Shown here: one piece after another, positions 5,973 to 14,287 of the stretch
Layout: each line of letters opens with the position of its first letter
Position numbering within the stretch: position 1 is the stretch's first letter
From: an uncultured Solimonas sp.
Lineage (GTDB): Bacteria > Pseudomonadota > Gammaproteobacteria > Nevskiales > Nevskiaceae
Direction: 5' to 3'
Length of the DNA: 14,708 nucleotides
Assembly (NCBI GenBank): GCA_946478985.1
Contig: CAMLDZ010000069.1
Span: 1-14,708 of the forward strand
Notes under the pieces: model-generated
Told to the model about the DNA's origin: nothing
Database searches by the model: none
What the model saw: the letters and a program-made list of their open reading frames with translations, nothing else
Translations under genes and position numbers: made by a program

Positions 5973-8276
5973 TCAGCGTCCGAAGATGCTCTTCAGCCAC
6001 TCCACGGGGCCCCGCTCGGGGCCGCTCTGGGCACACGGCGCCCAGTCCTGCGGACCGGAGTTGCGCAGGAAAGGAACGCTGACGGCGTTGTAGCAGTGCT
6101 CGTCGGCGTGCAGGCCGCTGCCGGGCTCGATCAGGATCTCGTCGACGGTGGCCGGCGGCAGCGGATCGATGCCGCGCACGTGCAGATCGCGCATCACGCG
6201 CGACCAGATCGGCAGCGCGCCGGCCGAGCCGGACAGTCCGGTCGGCTGATTGTCGTCGCGGCCGACCCAGACCACGGTGACACGCTCGGCGCCGAAGCCG
6301 GCGAACCAGCTGTCGCGGTAATCGTCGGTGGTGCCGCTCTTGCCGGCGACGACGGTGCTCGGCGGCAGCATCGCGTAGGCGGCGCGGCCGGTGCCCAGCG
6401 TCATCACCTTCTGCAGCGCCCAGTTCAGCAGGTAGACCGGTCCTTCGCCCAGCGTCTGCCGCACGTCGAGCGGAAAGCGCTGCAGCGGCTGCCCGTCCTT
6501 GGTCTGGACTTCGCGGATCGCCATCGGCGGCGCCTGGAAGCCGCCGGCGGCAAGCGTGCCGTACATGGTGGCCACCTGCAGCGGCGAAGCGTCCAGCGCG
6601 CCCAGGAAGATCGACGGCAGCGCCTTGGCCTCGCCGTCGTAGCCCGCCGCGCGCATGGTGCGCAGCACGGCGTCGGCGCCGACACTGAGGCCGATCCGCA
6701 CCGTCGGCAGGTTGTAGGACTGCGCCAGCGCCATGTACAGCCGCTGCGGGCCGTGCAGCTGGCGGTCATAGTTTTTCGGCGCCCACAGCGCAGCGCCGGG
6801 CAGCTTGACCGACACCGGTTCGTCTTCGATCAGGCTCATCAGGTTGTAACGATCGGGCTGCTGCAGGGCCGTCAGATAGACGAAGGGCTTGGCCAGCGAG
6901 CCGATCGAGCGCCGAGAATCCAGTGCGCGGTTGAAGCCGGGGAAGCGCACGTCGCGGCCACCGACAAGGGCCAGCACCTCGCCGCGATCGGCGCTGGTGA
7001 TGACGCCCGCCGACTGCAGCACGCCAGCCTTGATCTTGCGCGCCTTCTCCAGCTGCGGCAGCACCTCGATGATGCGCGCCTCCAGCGCTTCCTGGGCACG
7101 GGGGTCCAGCGTGGTGAAGATGCGCAGACCTTCGTTGGTGAGGTCCTCGTCCTTGTAGTCGCGCTGCAGCTGGCGCTTGACCAGCTCGACGAAGGCCGGA
7201 TAGCGCTCGACGCCGCCGCCGCGCCCGCCAACCACGCCGAGCGGCAGGTCAACGCTGCGCTGGTATTCGTTCTCGTCGATCAGGCCCTCGTCGCGAAACA
7301 CGCCAAGCACGAGGTTGCGGCGCTCCAGCGCCCGCTTGGGGTTGCGCCGCGGGTTGTAGAACGACGGCCCCTTGACGATGCCGACCAGCAATGCGATCTC
7401 GTGCGCACGCAGCTCGCCCAGCGGCTTGTTGAAATAGAACTGCGCGCCCAGGCCGAAGCCGTGCACGGCGCGATTGCCGTCCTGGCCGACGTGCACCTCG
7501 TTGAGGTAGGCCTCCAGCACCTCATCCTTGCTGTAGTGGCTTTCCAGCAGCAGGGCCATGAAGGCCTCGTTGACCTTGCGGTTCCAGGTCTGCCGGCTGG
7601 TCAGGAAGAAGTTCTTCACCAGCTGCTGGGTGATCGTACTGCCGCCCTGCACGACGTGACCGGCGCGCATGTTGGCGATGCCGGCGCGCAGGATTGCCGT
7701 CAGGCTCACACCGGAGTGCGAATAGAACGAATGGTCCTCGACCGCGACCAGCCCCTTGGGCAGCAGCGGCGGCAGATCGCTGAGCTTGACCAGCACGCGA
7801 TCCTCACCCTGTTTGGGATAGATGCTGCCGATCAGCATCGGATCAAGCCGGACGATGTCGCGCGGCTCGCCGCTGTCGGCGTCGGCGACCGCGGTGATCA
7901 GATCGCCGCTGAAGCTCACCGCCAGCCGCTGCGGCGCCTGCGGCCCATCCCAGAAGGTGAAACCGCGCGCCTGCAGATCGACGCGCTGCGCGCTCGCCGT
8001 GTAGGTGCCGGTGGCGCCGAGTCGCGAGTCCTCGCGATAGCCGAGCCGCTGCAGTTCGTGTACCAGCTCCTTGGCGCTCAGGCCCAGGCCCGCATACAGC
8101 TCCTGCGGCGCCGCATAGACCTGCGCCGGCAAAGCCCAGCGCGCACCGGCAAAGCGCCCGCGGATCTGTTCATCGAGCTTGAGCAGATAGCCGGCGAACA
8201 GCAGGCCGCCGACGCTGAGCAGCAGCAGCAGCGCCGAAACGAGAAAAATTTTGGCGGAACGCGGGATGGCAGGCAT
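5973..8276 (-). CDS. mrcB: Bifunctional penicillin-binding protein 1B
   Basis: Class A PBP that polymerises glycan strands from lipid II and cross-links them in the periplasm, anchored in the inner membrane. It has 767 residues. A membrane segment lies at about 9-31, then a UB2H-type region at about 55-145. The glycosyltransferase domain (GT51) has VAVEDHSFYSH with catalytic E180, and GGSTITQQLVKN at 211-222. The transpeptidase domain has S460-L-A-K463, S520-Y-N522 and K646-S-G-T; the last is KSG rather than the commoner KTG but keeps the essential Lys. Two cysteines near the C-terminus (728, 748) could form a disulfide. The ATG at 8276 fits the short cytoplasmic tail, though no clear Shine-Dalgarno precedes it. 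It is the first gene of the mrcB-lpoP-yoaA-tsaB cluster. Confidence 0.97.
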   Translation of the reverse strand: MPAIPRSAKIFLVSALLLLLSVGGLLFAGYLLKLDEQIRGRFAGARWALPAQVYAAPQELYAGLGLSAKELVHELQRLGYREDSRLGATGTYTASAQRVDLQARGFTFWDGPQAPQRLAVSFSGDLITAVADADSGEPRDIVRLDPMLIGSIYPKQGEDRVLVKLSDLPPLLPKGLVAVEDHSFYSHSGVSLTAILRAGIANMRAGHVVQGGSTITQQLVKNFFLTSRQTWNRKVNEAFMALLLESHYSKDEVLEAYLNEVHVGQDGNRAVHGFGLGAQFYFNKPLGELRAHEIALLVGIVKGPSFYNPRRNPKRALERRNLVLGVFRDEGLIDENEYQRSVDLPLGVVGGRGGGVERYPAFVELVKRQLQRDYKDEDLTNEGLRIFTTLDPRAQEALEARIIEVLPQLEKARKIKAGVLQSAGVITSADRGEVLALVGGRDVRFPGFNRALDSRRSIGSLAKPFVYLTALQQPDRYNLMSLIEDEPVSVKLPGAALWAPKNYDRQLHGPQRLYMALAQSYNLPTVRIGLSVGADAVLRTMRAAGYDGEAKALPSIFLGALDASPLQVATMYGTLAAGGFQAPPMAIREVQTKDGQPLQRFPLDVRQTLGEGPVYLLNWALQKVMTLGTGRAAYAMLPPSTVVAGKSGTTDDYRDSWFAGFGAERVTVVWVGRDDNQPTGLSGSAGALPIWSRVMRDLHVRGIDPLPPATVDEILIEPGSGLHADEHCYNAVSVPFLRNSGPQDWAPCAQSGPERGPVEWLKSIFGR

Positions 8277-8357
8277 GTGGCGGCGGAGTTTAAAGGAATC
8301 CGCCTGGCTGCGAGGCTGAACGCGGCTGCCGCACCAGCCGCGCGCGTAGCCGCCCGC

Positions 8358-9452
8358 TCAGAACGAATAGCTCATGCCGACGCCGAAGTCCGACGTCTCC
8401 GGGTTGCTGATGCCATTGACGACACGATGATGGTCGACATAGCGAATGTAGTAGACCTGCGTGATCAGAGTCTTGCTCAGCTTGTAGTCGAAGCCAACGG
8501 CTGCGGCATCGCGGCGGATATGGGTCAGCTCGCCCCTGGTCTCACCGAGCTGGCCCTTGATACGCAGCGTGTCAATCGTGTAGCCGACCGAAGCCAGATA
8601 GCTGGTTTCTTTGGCGTCGTGCCCATGCGCGTTCGGCGACGGCGCCAGCACGGGCGGCGTGCCCGAGGCAAGCTGGCCGTCCTGATCGACGCCGCGTGCC
8701 TGCTGGATCAGCGCCCCCAGTTCCAGCGCGGCGATGGGCTTGATGTCGACGGCGCCGCGGACGATGTCGATCGCCGCAGTTGGGCCGTCGAATTTGAGGC
8801 TGCCGACTTCATGCCAGGCGTACGAGGCCGAGGCGTAGGCCGACCCCTGCTCGTAGACCAGCGAGGCATAGACGGTGTCGGCGACGCCGTGCTCGGTGTT
8901 CTCGATGTCGTCGACAGCGACACGATCCTCGCCCGGGGTCACCGCGACGGTGAAGCTCAAGACATCGAGCAACGGGGGCGTCGCGTACTGCAGCATGTTT
9001 TTCTGCCGTGTCTCGCCGACCAGCAGGCTGGCGTCGTCCTCGATCGATTCGTCGTTGAACAGATCGATGCGCTCCCCCGCCGCCTTCAGCGGCGTATCGA
9101 AAATACCGAACTTGGCGGTCCCGAACCCGCCTTGCAGGCCGAAGAACAGATTGCGGCGTGTCAGCACCTCGGCCTCTGAGCCGTCGGTATCGATACCCCA
9201 TTCGAGCTGGAACAACGCCTTGAGATCGCCAAGGCCCAGGTCTTCCCTACCCTTGACGCCGATCCGCGACGAGTTGTTCTGGTCCTTGAAGAACCAGCTG
9301 CGCTCCAGCGTCTTCTTGTCGAGACCGATCTGATCCTTCTCTGCCTCCAAGGCGATGTTGAATTTCCCGTAGACCTTGACGTCGGCAGCCGCAGCGGCCA
9401 GCGGAGTCAACAAGATGGCGGTGATGGCGATAGGCAGCATCGTTTTGCGCAT
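8358..9452 (-). CDS. Gram-negative general porin (outer-membrane beta-barrel)
   Basis: A 364-residue outer-membrane protein. The signal peptide at 1-23 ends in a run of alanines before D24. The mature start VKVYGKFNIALE, the segment SRIGVKGREDLGLGDLKALFQLEWGID and RNLFFGLQGGFGTAKFG are typical of trimeric diffusion porins of the Porin_4/OmpC-like group. The last residue is phenylalanine (SYSF), the BAM recognition signature. Alternating hydrophobic strands fill the rest. GGAG lies 7 nt before the ATG. Substrate preference is unknown. It sits downstream of phoU and the DUF2057 gene on the same strand, so a link to phosphate limitation is possible but unsupported; a 66-nt gap separates it and no convincing Pho box is visible directly upstream. 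Confidence 0.9.
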   Translation of the reverse strand: MRKTMLPIAITAILLTPLAAAAADVKVYGKFNIALEAEKDQIGLDKKTLERSWFFKDQNNSSRIGVKGREDLGLGDLKALFQLEWGIDTDGSEAEVLTRRNLFFGLQGGFGTAKFGIFDTPLKAAGERIDLFNDESIEDDASLLVGETRQKNMLQYATPPLLDVLSFTVAVTPGEDRVAVDDIENTEHGVADTVYASLVYEQGSAYASASYAWHEVGSLKFDGPTAAIDIVRGAVDIKPIAALELGALIQQARGVDQDGQLASGTPPVLAPSPNAHGHDAKETSYLASVGYTIDTLRIKGQLGETRGELTHIRRDAAAVGFDYKLSKTLITQVYYIRYVDHHRVVNGISNPETSDFGVGMSYSF

Positions 9453-9518
9453 CGGATTCTCCAGGCGAGGCAGTCTGCGCTCAGGACTCGGGGGTGAAAG
9501 GGACGAGAAAGGCCGGGG

Positions 9519-10196
9519 TTATGGGGTTTGCGTGGCGAGCCACTGCAGGAAAGCACTGCGCTGCTGCGTGCTGGCCCGCTTCCACCAGTCCTGCATGTCG
9601 GTCAACGTCGACGCGGGCGCCGCAGTCATTGCACTGGCCGCTCCTGCCGGGATCGCTGCAGGAACCGAAGCGGCCTGCGGCGATCTTGCAAGCAGCTGCC
9701 CGCCACCGCCGAGCGCCGCCGTCCAGTCACGGCGGAATACCAGATCGCTCGGGGTCGAGGCCTGACGGCGGCCCTGAGCATCGTCGACCCAACCGTGGAA
9801 GTCGGCCTGCAACCGCTCAGCCTCACGGACATTGCGCGGCCGTGCGTAGTCGATGCGATAGTGGCCGCCTGCTGCGGCGTCGATGACGAAGCGCGCCGGA
9901 TCGGAGCGCAATACCTGCTCCTGGCTGCCGACATCCCAGAACTCGCGGTAGAACACCAGCAGTTCGTAATGACCGGGCAGCAGCTGCAGTCGCTGCTCGC
10001 CGTGCTGCCACAGCCCCCTGGAGGCTGGTACCTCGGCACCATTGAGTCGCAGCAATTCCAGCTGCTCCGGCATCGTCACGACAGCCAGCATGGCGGCGTC
10101 GCGAGCCGGTCCTTCATAGAGCTGCAGCGGCGCCGAGGTACAAGCGGCGGCACAGGGCAACAGCAGCGCCAGCAGCCAGCCACGCCGCGGTGCCAT
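9519..10196 (-). CDS. DUF2057 family (YccT-like) envelope protein
   Basis: A 225-residue exported protein. The N-terminus is basic, then hydrophobic (LLALLLPCAAAC), with C19 a possible lipidation site; the lipobox AAAC is weak, so a plain signal peptide is also possible. The body matches DUF2057: an early segment for surface-exposed beta structure (LELLRLNGAEV, LLPGHYELLVFYREF), then RNVREAERL. The C-terminal DMQDWWKRASTQQRSAFLQWL is close to the end of E. coli YccT, reported as an inhibitor of curli assembly (CsgI). Function here is not established. The ATG at 10196 is chosen over a longer frame that would run into phoU; no strong Shine-Dalgarno is seen. The gap to the phoU stop is 38 nt, so co-transcription with phoU is likely. 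Confidence 0.78.
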   Translation of the reverse strand: MAPRRGWLLALLLPCAAACTSAPLQLYEGPARDAAMLAVVTMPEQLELLRLNGAEVPASRGLWQHGEQRLQLLPGHYELLVFYREFWDVGSQEQVLRSDPARFVIDAAAGGHYRIDYARPRNVREAERLQADFHGWVDDAQGRRQASTPSDLVFRRDWTAALGGGGQLLARSPQAASVPAAIPAGAASAMTAAPASTLTDMQDWWKRASTQQRSAFLQWLATQTP

Positions 10197-10234
10197 CGAC
10201 GGACTGCGAGGCGCCGTGACCCACACCGGTGTTC

Positions 10235-10957
10235 TCAGCCCTTGATTTCTTTCTCGATCGATTCGATCGACAAGTGCCGCACGTCCTTGCCCTTGACCAG
10301 ATAGATCACGTACTCGGAAATGTTCTTGGCGTGGTCGCCGATGCGCTCCAGCGCGCGCGCGCACCAGATGATGTCCATCACCCGGCCGATGGTGCGCGGA
10401 TCTTCCATCATGAAGGTGATGCACTGACGCAACAGGGCCTCGTATTCGCGATCGACCTCGCGGTCCTGGCGGGCCACGTCGAGCGCCGCCTCGGCATCGA
10501 CACGGGCGAAAGCGTCGAGCGCCTGCCGCACCATTTGCGAGGCCTGCCGGGACAGGTGCTGGATTTCGCGCATGTGCTCGTGGATGCGCTCCTGCGAGGC
10601 CAGGTCCTTGGCCATCCGCGCGATCTTGGTCGACTCGTCGCCGATCCGCTCCAGATCGGTGATGGTCTTGATCACGGCATAGACCAGACGCAGGTCGCTG
10701 GCGGTCGGCTGGCGCCGCGCGAGGATGCGCGAGCATTCCTCGTCGATCGATACTTCCAGCTGGTTGACCTTGTAATCATTGAGGTTGACCTGCTCGGCCA
10801 GCTCGGCGTCGAGCGTGACCAGCGCCTGCGTCGCCTCGATGATCTGCTGCTCGACCAGGCCGCCCATGGCCATTACGCGCTGCCGCACGTCCTCAAGCTC
10901 GGCATTGAACTGGCTCGAGATGTGTTGACGGAAGGTCGGCTTGTCCATGGATGGCAT
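10235..10957 (-). CDS. phoU: Phosphate signalling protein PhoU
   Basis: Cytoplasmic regulator linking the Pst transporter to the PhoR/PhoB two-component system and keeping the Pho regulon off when phosphate is plentiful. The 240 residues make two three-helix bundles. Each carries the E-x3-D metal-binding motif in near-identical form: E103-RIG-D107 and E204-RIG-D208. HISSQFNAELEDVR near the start and RQPTASDLR at 82-90 match E. coli PhoU closely. ATGs at 10957 and 10948 are both possible; neither has a good Shine-Dalgarno, and I use the first. Unusually, it is not at the end of pstSCAB within this window but divergent from pstS, with its own Pho-box-like element at 11127-11144. Confidence 0.96.
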   Translation of the reverse strand: MPSMDKPTFRQHISSQFNAELEDVRQRVMAMGGLVEQQIIEATQALVTLDAELAEQVNLNDYKVNQLEVSIDEECSRILARRQPTASDLRLVYAVIKTITDLERIGDESTKIARMAKDLASQERIHEHMREIQHLSRQASQMVRQALDAFARVDAEAALDVARQDREVDREYEALLRQCITFMMEDPRTIGRVMDIIWCARALERIGDHAKNISEYVIYLVKGKDVRHLSIESIEKEIKG

Positions 10958-11104
10958 TGGATGCTTAGCGGTTCGGTGACAGGCAGGGTGCTCGCAGGCA
11001 CCGGTGTCCGCCAGACTATAGACAGCCGCGGACCGTTTTCACAGCGCAGCGGCGGCTTGCCCGGCCTCGCGTCAGCCTGCCGCTGACCACAAGCGCCGGG
11101 AACG

Positions 11105-11121
11105 GCCGGCACTGTGCCGGC
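11105..11121. repeat. 17-bp perfect palindrome in the phoU promoter region
   Basis: GCCGGCACTGTGCCGGC is an 8-bp inverted repeat around one central base. It covers the place where the phoU -10 element would fall (CACAGT on the minus strand, about 10 nt beyond the Pho-box-like element). It could be an operator or simply form a hairpin in the phoU leader. No regulator can be named. Confidence 0.55.
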
Positions 11122-11126
11122 TGCAG

Positions 11127-11144
11127 ATGACGATAATGTGACAA
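11127..11144 (-). promoter_or_regulatory. Pho box candidate for phoU
   Basis: On the minus strand the sequence reads TTGTCAC-ATTA-TCGTCAT: two 7-base repeats like the PhoB consensus CTGTCAT/C (6/7 and 5/7), separated by an AT-rich 4-base spacer. It is oriented toward phoU. A weak -10 candidate CACAGT lies 10 nt downstream at 11111-11116, which is the usual spacing. It implies a phoU leader of roughly 150 nt. Binding by PhoB is inferred. Confidence 0.6.
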
Positions 11145-11239
11145 CACGCCGGAAAAGCTGCGCCCGCACGACATCCGCAACCCCGGCGCCCGGCCAGACG
11201 AACCGCTTCAGCGCTGGTTTTTGGCAAGAAGTCGGGCGA

Positions 11240-11257
11240 CTGCAACAAAACTGTAAA
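11240..11257 (+). promoter_or_regulatory. Pho box candidate for pstSCAB
   Basis: CTGCAAC-AAAA-CTGTAAA has two 7-base repeats each beginning CTG, separated by a 4-base A-tract, the architecture of a PhoB site replacing the -35 element. A -10 candidate TACTCT (11268-11273) follows 10 nt downstream, which would start the transcript about 30 nt before the pstS GTG. The rest of 10958-11310 holds no gene that I can support. Confidence 0.75.
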
Positions 11258-11310
11258 ACAGGCCCGTTACTCTCGCCGCGCTTTCCCGAATATGACACCG
11301 GAGACACGCC

Positions 11311-12357
11311 GTGCCCTTTCACAAGATCCTGACGCGCGTCGCGCTCGCCGCAACCGGCGTCGCGCTCGCCTGCACGGCGGTCGCCGCTGATATCTCCGGC
11401 GCCGGTGCTACCTTCCCGTATCCGATCTATGCCAAGTGGGCGGACGCGTACAAGAAGCAAACCAATATCGGCCTCAACTACCAGTCGATCGGCTCCGGTG
11501 GCGGCATCAAGCAGATCCAGGCCAAGACGGTCACCTTCGGGGCAACCGACAAGCCGCTGAAGCCGGCAGATCTCGAGAAAAGCGGGCTGATCCAGTTCCC
11601 GATGGTGATGGGCGGCGTGGTGCCGGTGGTCCGCGTCAAGGGCATCCAGCCCGGCCAGCTGGTCCTGGACGGCAAGACCCTGGCCGATATCTTCCAGGGC
11701 AAGATCAAGAAGTGGGATGACAAGGCCATCGCCAAGCTCAACCCTGGCCTGCCGCTGCCGAAGACTGCCATCGCCGTCGTGCACCGCTCCGACGGCTCGG
11801 GCACCACCTTCAACTTCACCTACTACCTCGGCCAGGTTTCGCAGGAGTGGACCGAGGAAGTCGGCGTCGAGGCCTCGGTCGAGTGGCCGGTCGGCATCGG
11901 CGGCAAGGGCAACGAGGGCGTCGCCAACATGGTCATGCAGACCGAAGGTTCGATCGGCTACGTCGAGTACGCGTATGCCAAGCAGAACAAGATGGCGCAC
12001 GTGAAGATGATCAACAAGGACGGCAAGACCGTGGCGCCCGATTCGGAAAGCTTCCAGGCCGCCGCTGCCAATGCCGACTGGGCCAAGGCGCCGGGCTTCT
12101 ACCTGATCCTCGCCAACCAGCCGGGCGCCAACAGCTGGCCGATGACGGCAGCGACCTTCATCCTGATCCACAAGCAGCCGCAGCAGCCGGACGACGCCAA
12201 GGCCGCGCTGAAGTTCTTCGACTGGGCCTACAAGAACGGCGGCAAGATGGCCGACGAGCTGGATTACGTGGCGATTCCCGAGTCGGTCGTCACGCTGGTG
12301 CAGAAGTCCTGGGCCGACAACCTCAAGGATGCATCGGGCGCAGCGCTCTGGAAGTAG
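11311..12357 (+). CDS. pstS: Periplasmic phosphate-binding protein PstS
   Basis: High-affinity phosphate receptor that delivers phosphate to the PstCA channel. It has 348 residues with a signal peptide cleaved near A26 (AVAA before DISG). The mature protein is close to E. coli PstS throughout. Phosphate-contacting segments are present: [11 protein letters not shown] from 30, GSGGG at 61-65, GATD at 77-80 and RSDGSGTT at 159-166. [20 protein letters not shown] and the C-terminal [11 protein letters not shown] are also conserved. The start is GTG at 11311 with GGAG about 7 nt upstream; it gives a normal signal peptide. It is first in the rightward pst operon and likely PhoB-activated through the box at 11240-11257. 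Confidence 0.98.
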   Translation: MPFHKILTRVALAATGVALACTAVAADISGAGATFPYPIYAKWADAYKKQTNIGLNYQSIGSGGGIKQIQAKTVTFGATDKPLKPADLEKSGLIQFPMVMGGVVPVVRVKGIQPGQLVLDGKTLADIFQGKIKKWDDKAIAKLNPGLPLPKTAIAVVHRSDGSGTTFNFTYYLGQVSQEWTEEVGVEASVEWPVGIGGKGNEGVANMVMQTEGSIGYVEYAYAKQNKMAHVKMINKDGKTVAPDSESFQAAAANADWAKAPGFYLILANQPGANSWPMTAATFILIHKQPQQPDDAKAALKFFDWAYKNGGKMADELDYVAIPESVVTLVQKSWADNLKDASGAALWK

Positions 12358-12377
12358 GCAGCGAGTACCATTGCCGC

Positions 12378-12410
12378 CGGCGGGAAAGGCTCTTGCAGTC
12401 TTTCCCGCCG
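12378..12410. repeat. Strong hairpin between pstS and pstC
   Basis: CGGCGGGAAAG and CTTTCCCGCCG make a perfect 11-bp stem with an 11-nt loop in the 85-nt gap. No T-run follows (TGTCGCATCTG), so full termination is not expected. Such structures after binding-protein genes can protect the upstream mRNA from 3' exonucleases or cause partial termination, giving more PstS than PstC/A/B. That role is inferred. Confidence 0.7.
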
Positions 12411-12442
12411 TGTCGCATCTGAAATGACCCCCCGGGAGCCTC

Positions 12443-13426
12443 GTGAGCACAGCCGCCATCAGTCCTAGCCCCAATTCCAGCGCCTCATCGATCCTCGCCA
12501 AGAACCGCCTGTGGGACATCGCGCTGCGAATCCTCACGCGCACGGCGGCGATCACGGTGCTGGTGATGCTGGGCGGCGTCATCGTTGCCCTGATCGACGG
12601 CTCGATCCCGGCGATCAAGGCCTTCGGCTTCGACTTCCTGACCACGCAGAAGTGGAATCCGGTGACCGAGAAGTTCGGCGCGCTGGCACCGATCTACGGC
12701 ACCCTGATGACGGCCTTCATCGCCATGCTGATCGGCGTGCCGATCAGTCTGGGCATTGCCATCTTCATCACCGAACTGTGCCCGCCGAAGCTGAAGCGGC
12801 CGATCAGCACGGCCATCGAACTGCTGGCCGGTATCCCGAGCATCATCTACGGCATCTGGGGCCTGTTCGTGCTGGCGCCGCTGCTGCAGCGGTACGTGCA
12901 GCCGGCGCTGATCGCCACGTTCGAGAACGTGCCCTGGCTGTCCGAGCTGTTCGCCGGCCCGCCCTACGGCATCGGCGTGCTCACCGCCGGCCTGATCCTC
13001 AGCATCATGGTGCTGCCGTTCATCACCTCGATCACCCGCGACGTCTTCGAGACGGTGCCGCCGATGCTCAAGGAGTCCGCCTACGGCCTCGGCTGCACGA
13101 CCTGGGAAGTGGTCCGCCACATCGTGCTGCCCTACACGCGTACCGGCGTGATCGGCGGCGTGATGCTGGGCCTGGGCCGCGCGCTCGGCGAAACCATGGC
13201 AGTGACTTTCGTCATCGGCAACGCGCACCGCATCAGCACCTCGCTGCTGGCGCCCGGCACGACGATCTCGGCCAGCATCGCCAACGAGTTCACCGAGGCC
13301 GTGGGCGAGCTTTACACCTCCTCGCTGGTGGCGCTGGGCCTGATCCTCTTCATCATCACTTTCATCGTCCTGGCCGCCGCGCGGCTGATGCTGCTGCGCA
13401 TGCAGCGCATGGAGGGTCGCCGCTGA
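12443..13426 (+). CDS. pstC: Phosphate ABC transporter permease PstC
   Basis: Inner-membrane permease pairing with PstA to form the phosphate channel. It has 327 residues. Hydrophobic segments lie at about 33-51, 86-110, 128-147, 175-198, 233-260 and 293-314, as expected for six helices. The cytoplasmic EAA loop that docks on PstB is [20 protein letters not shown] at 211-230. [16 protein letters not shown] at 246-261 is typical of PstC. The GTG at 12443 is preceded by GGGAG with 5-nt spacing. The stop overlaps the pstA start by one base (TGATG), so the two permeases are translationally coupled, consistent with a 1:1 ratio. Confidence 0.97.
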   Translation: MSTAAISPSPNSSASSILAKNRLWDIALRILTRTAAITVLVMLGGVIVALIDGSIPAIKAFGFDFLTTQKWNPVTEKFGALAPIYGTLMTAFIAMLIGVPISLGIAIFITELCPPKLKRPISTAIELLAGIPSIIYGIWGLFVLAPLLQRYVQPALIATFENVPWLSELFAGPPYGIGVLTAGLILSIMVLPFITSITRDVFETVPPMLKESAYGLGCTTWEVVRHIVLPYTRTGVIGGVMLGLGRALGETMAVTFVIGNAHRISTSLLAPGTTISASIANEFTEAVGELYTSSLVALGLILFIITFIVLAAARLMLLRMQRMEGRR

Positions 13427-14286
13427 TGGACATCCACGCCGACAACCGTCTCTACGCCCGCCGCCGCATCAAGCACCGCGTGGCGATGGTCCTGTCCAAC
13501 GTCGCCGCGCTGTTCGGCATGATTGCCCTGGTGTGGATTCTCGGCACGCTGATCATCAAGGGCTTCAGCGGCCTGAACCTGGCGGCCTTCACGCAGAATA
13601 CCCCACCGCCGGGCAGTGCGGGCGGCCTGCTCAACGCCATCTTCGGCAGCGTGATCCAGACCCTGATCGCCACCCTGATCGGCACGCCGATCGGCGTACT
13701 TGCCGGCACCTACATGGCCGAGTACGGGCGCAATACCAAACTGGCGACCACGGTGCGCTTCATCAACGACGTCTTGCTGTCGGCGCCATCGATCGTCGTC
13801 GGCCTGTTCGTCTACACGATCATGGTGCAGCCGATGGGCCATTTCTCGGCCTGGGCCGGCTGCGTGGCCTTGGCCGTGCTGGTCCTGCCGGTCGTCGTGC
13901 GCACCACCGAGGACATGCTGCTGCTGGTGCCCGACTCGCTGCGCGAGGCGGCCAGCGCGCTCGGCGCGCCGCGCTGGCTGGTGATCCAGAAGGTTTGCTA
14001 CCGGGCCGCCCGTGCCGGCCTGATCACCGGCACCCTGCTGGCAGTCGCGCGCATCAGCGGTGAGACGGCGCCCCTGTTGTTCACCTCGCTGAACAATCAG
14101 TTCTGGAGCACCAACATGAACGCGCCGATGTCGAACCTGCCTGTGGTGATCTTCCAGTTCGCACTGTCACCGTACGAGGATTGGCAGCGCCTGGCCTGGG
14201 TCGGCGCGCTGCTGATCACCTCGGCGGTCCTGCTTCTCAACATCGTCGCCCGTGCCCTTTCGACTCCGCGCACGGGGGGCCGCTAA
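13426..14286 (+). CDS. pstA: Phosphate ABC transporter permease PstA
   Basis: Second inner-membrane permease of the Pst transporter, with 286 residues. The frame is open far upstream inside pstC, but the ATG at 13426 (overlapping the pstC stop, GGAGG about 10 nt upstream) is the real start. Membrane helices lie at about 25-45, 73-97, 118-136, 142-160, 198-215 and 256-278. The EAA loop reads [17 protein letters not shown] at 174-190. [19 protein letters not shown] at 209-227 is a PstA hallmark. It is followed by pstB after a single base, completing the usual pstS-C-A-B order. Confidence 0.97.
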   Translation: MDIHADNRLYARRRIKHRVAMVLSNVAALFGMIALVWILGTLIIKGFSGLNLAAFTQNTPPPGSAGGLLNAIFGSVIQTLIATLIGTPIGVLAGTYMAEYGRNTKLATTVRFINDVLLSAPSIVVGLFVYTIMVQPMGHFSAWAGCVALAVLVLPVVVRTTEDMLLLVPDSLREAASALGAPRWLVIQKVCYRAARAGLITGTLLAVARISGETAPLLFTSLNNQFWSTNMNAPMSNLPVVIFQFALSPYEDWQRLAWVGALLITSAVLLLNIVARALSTPRTGGR

Positions 14287-14287
14287 C

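Noticed and set aside
8277..8357. A hairpin (GCGGCT...AGCCGC) between the porin stop and the mrcB start as a terminator
   Set aside because: The stem is short, the loop is long, and no T-run follows on the minus strand.
6096..9179. A 1027-codon open frame on the plus strand, antisense to mrcB and the porin
   Set aside because: It is the mirror of well-supported genes in GC-rich DNA. Its composition (rich in Arg, Gln, Asp, Ala, His) is typical of antisense frames, and it shows no recognisable domain.
9453..9490. Pho-box-like repeats (CTGAGCG-CAGA-CTGCCTC, minus strand) before the porin
   Set aside because: Each repeat matches the consensus in too few positions and the spacer is not AT-rich.
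10873..12645. A 590-codon minus-strand open frame across pstS and the phoU-pstS gap
   Set aside because: It is antisense to an unmistakable pstS and runs through the Pho-box region; no domain is recognisable.
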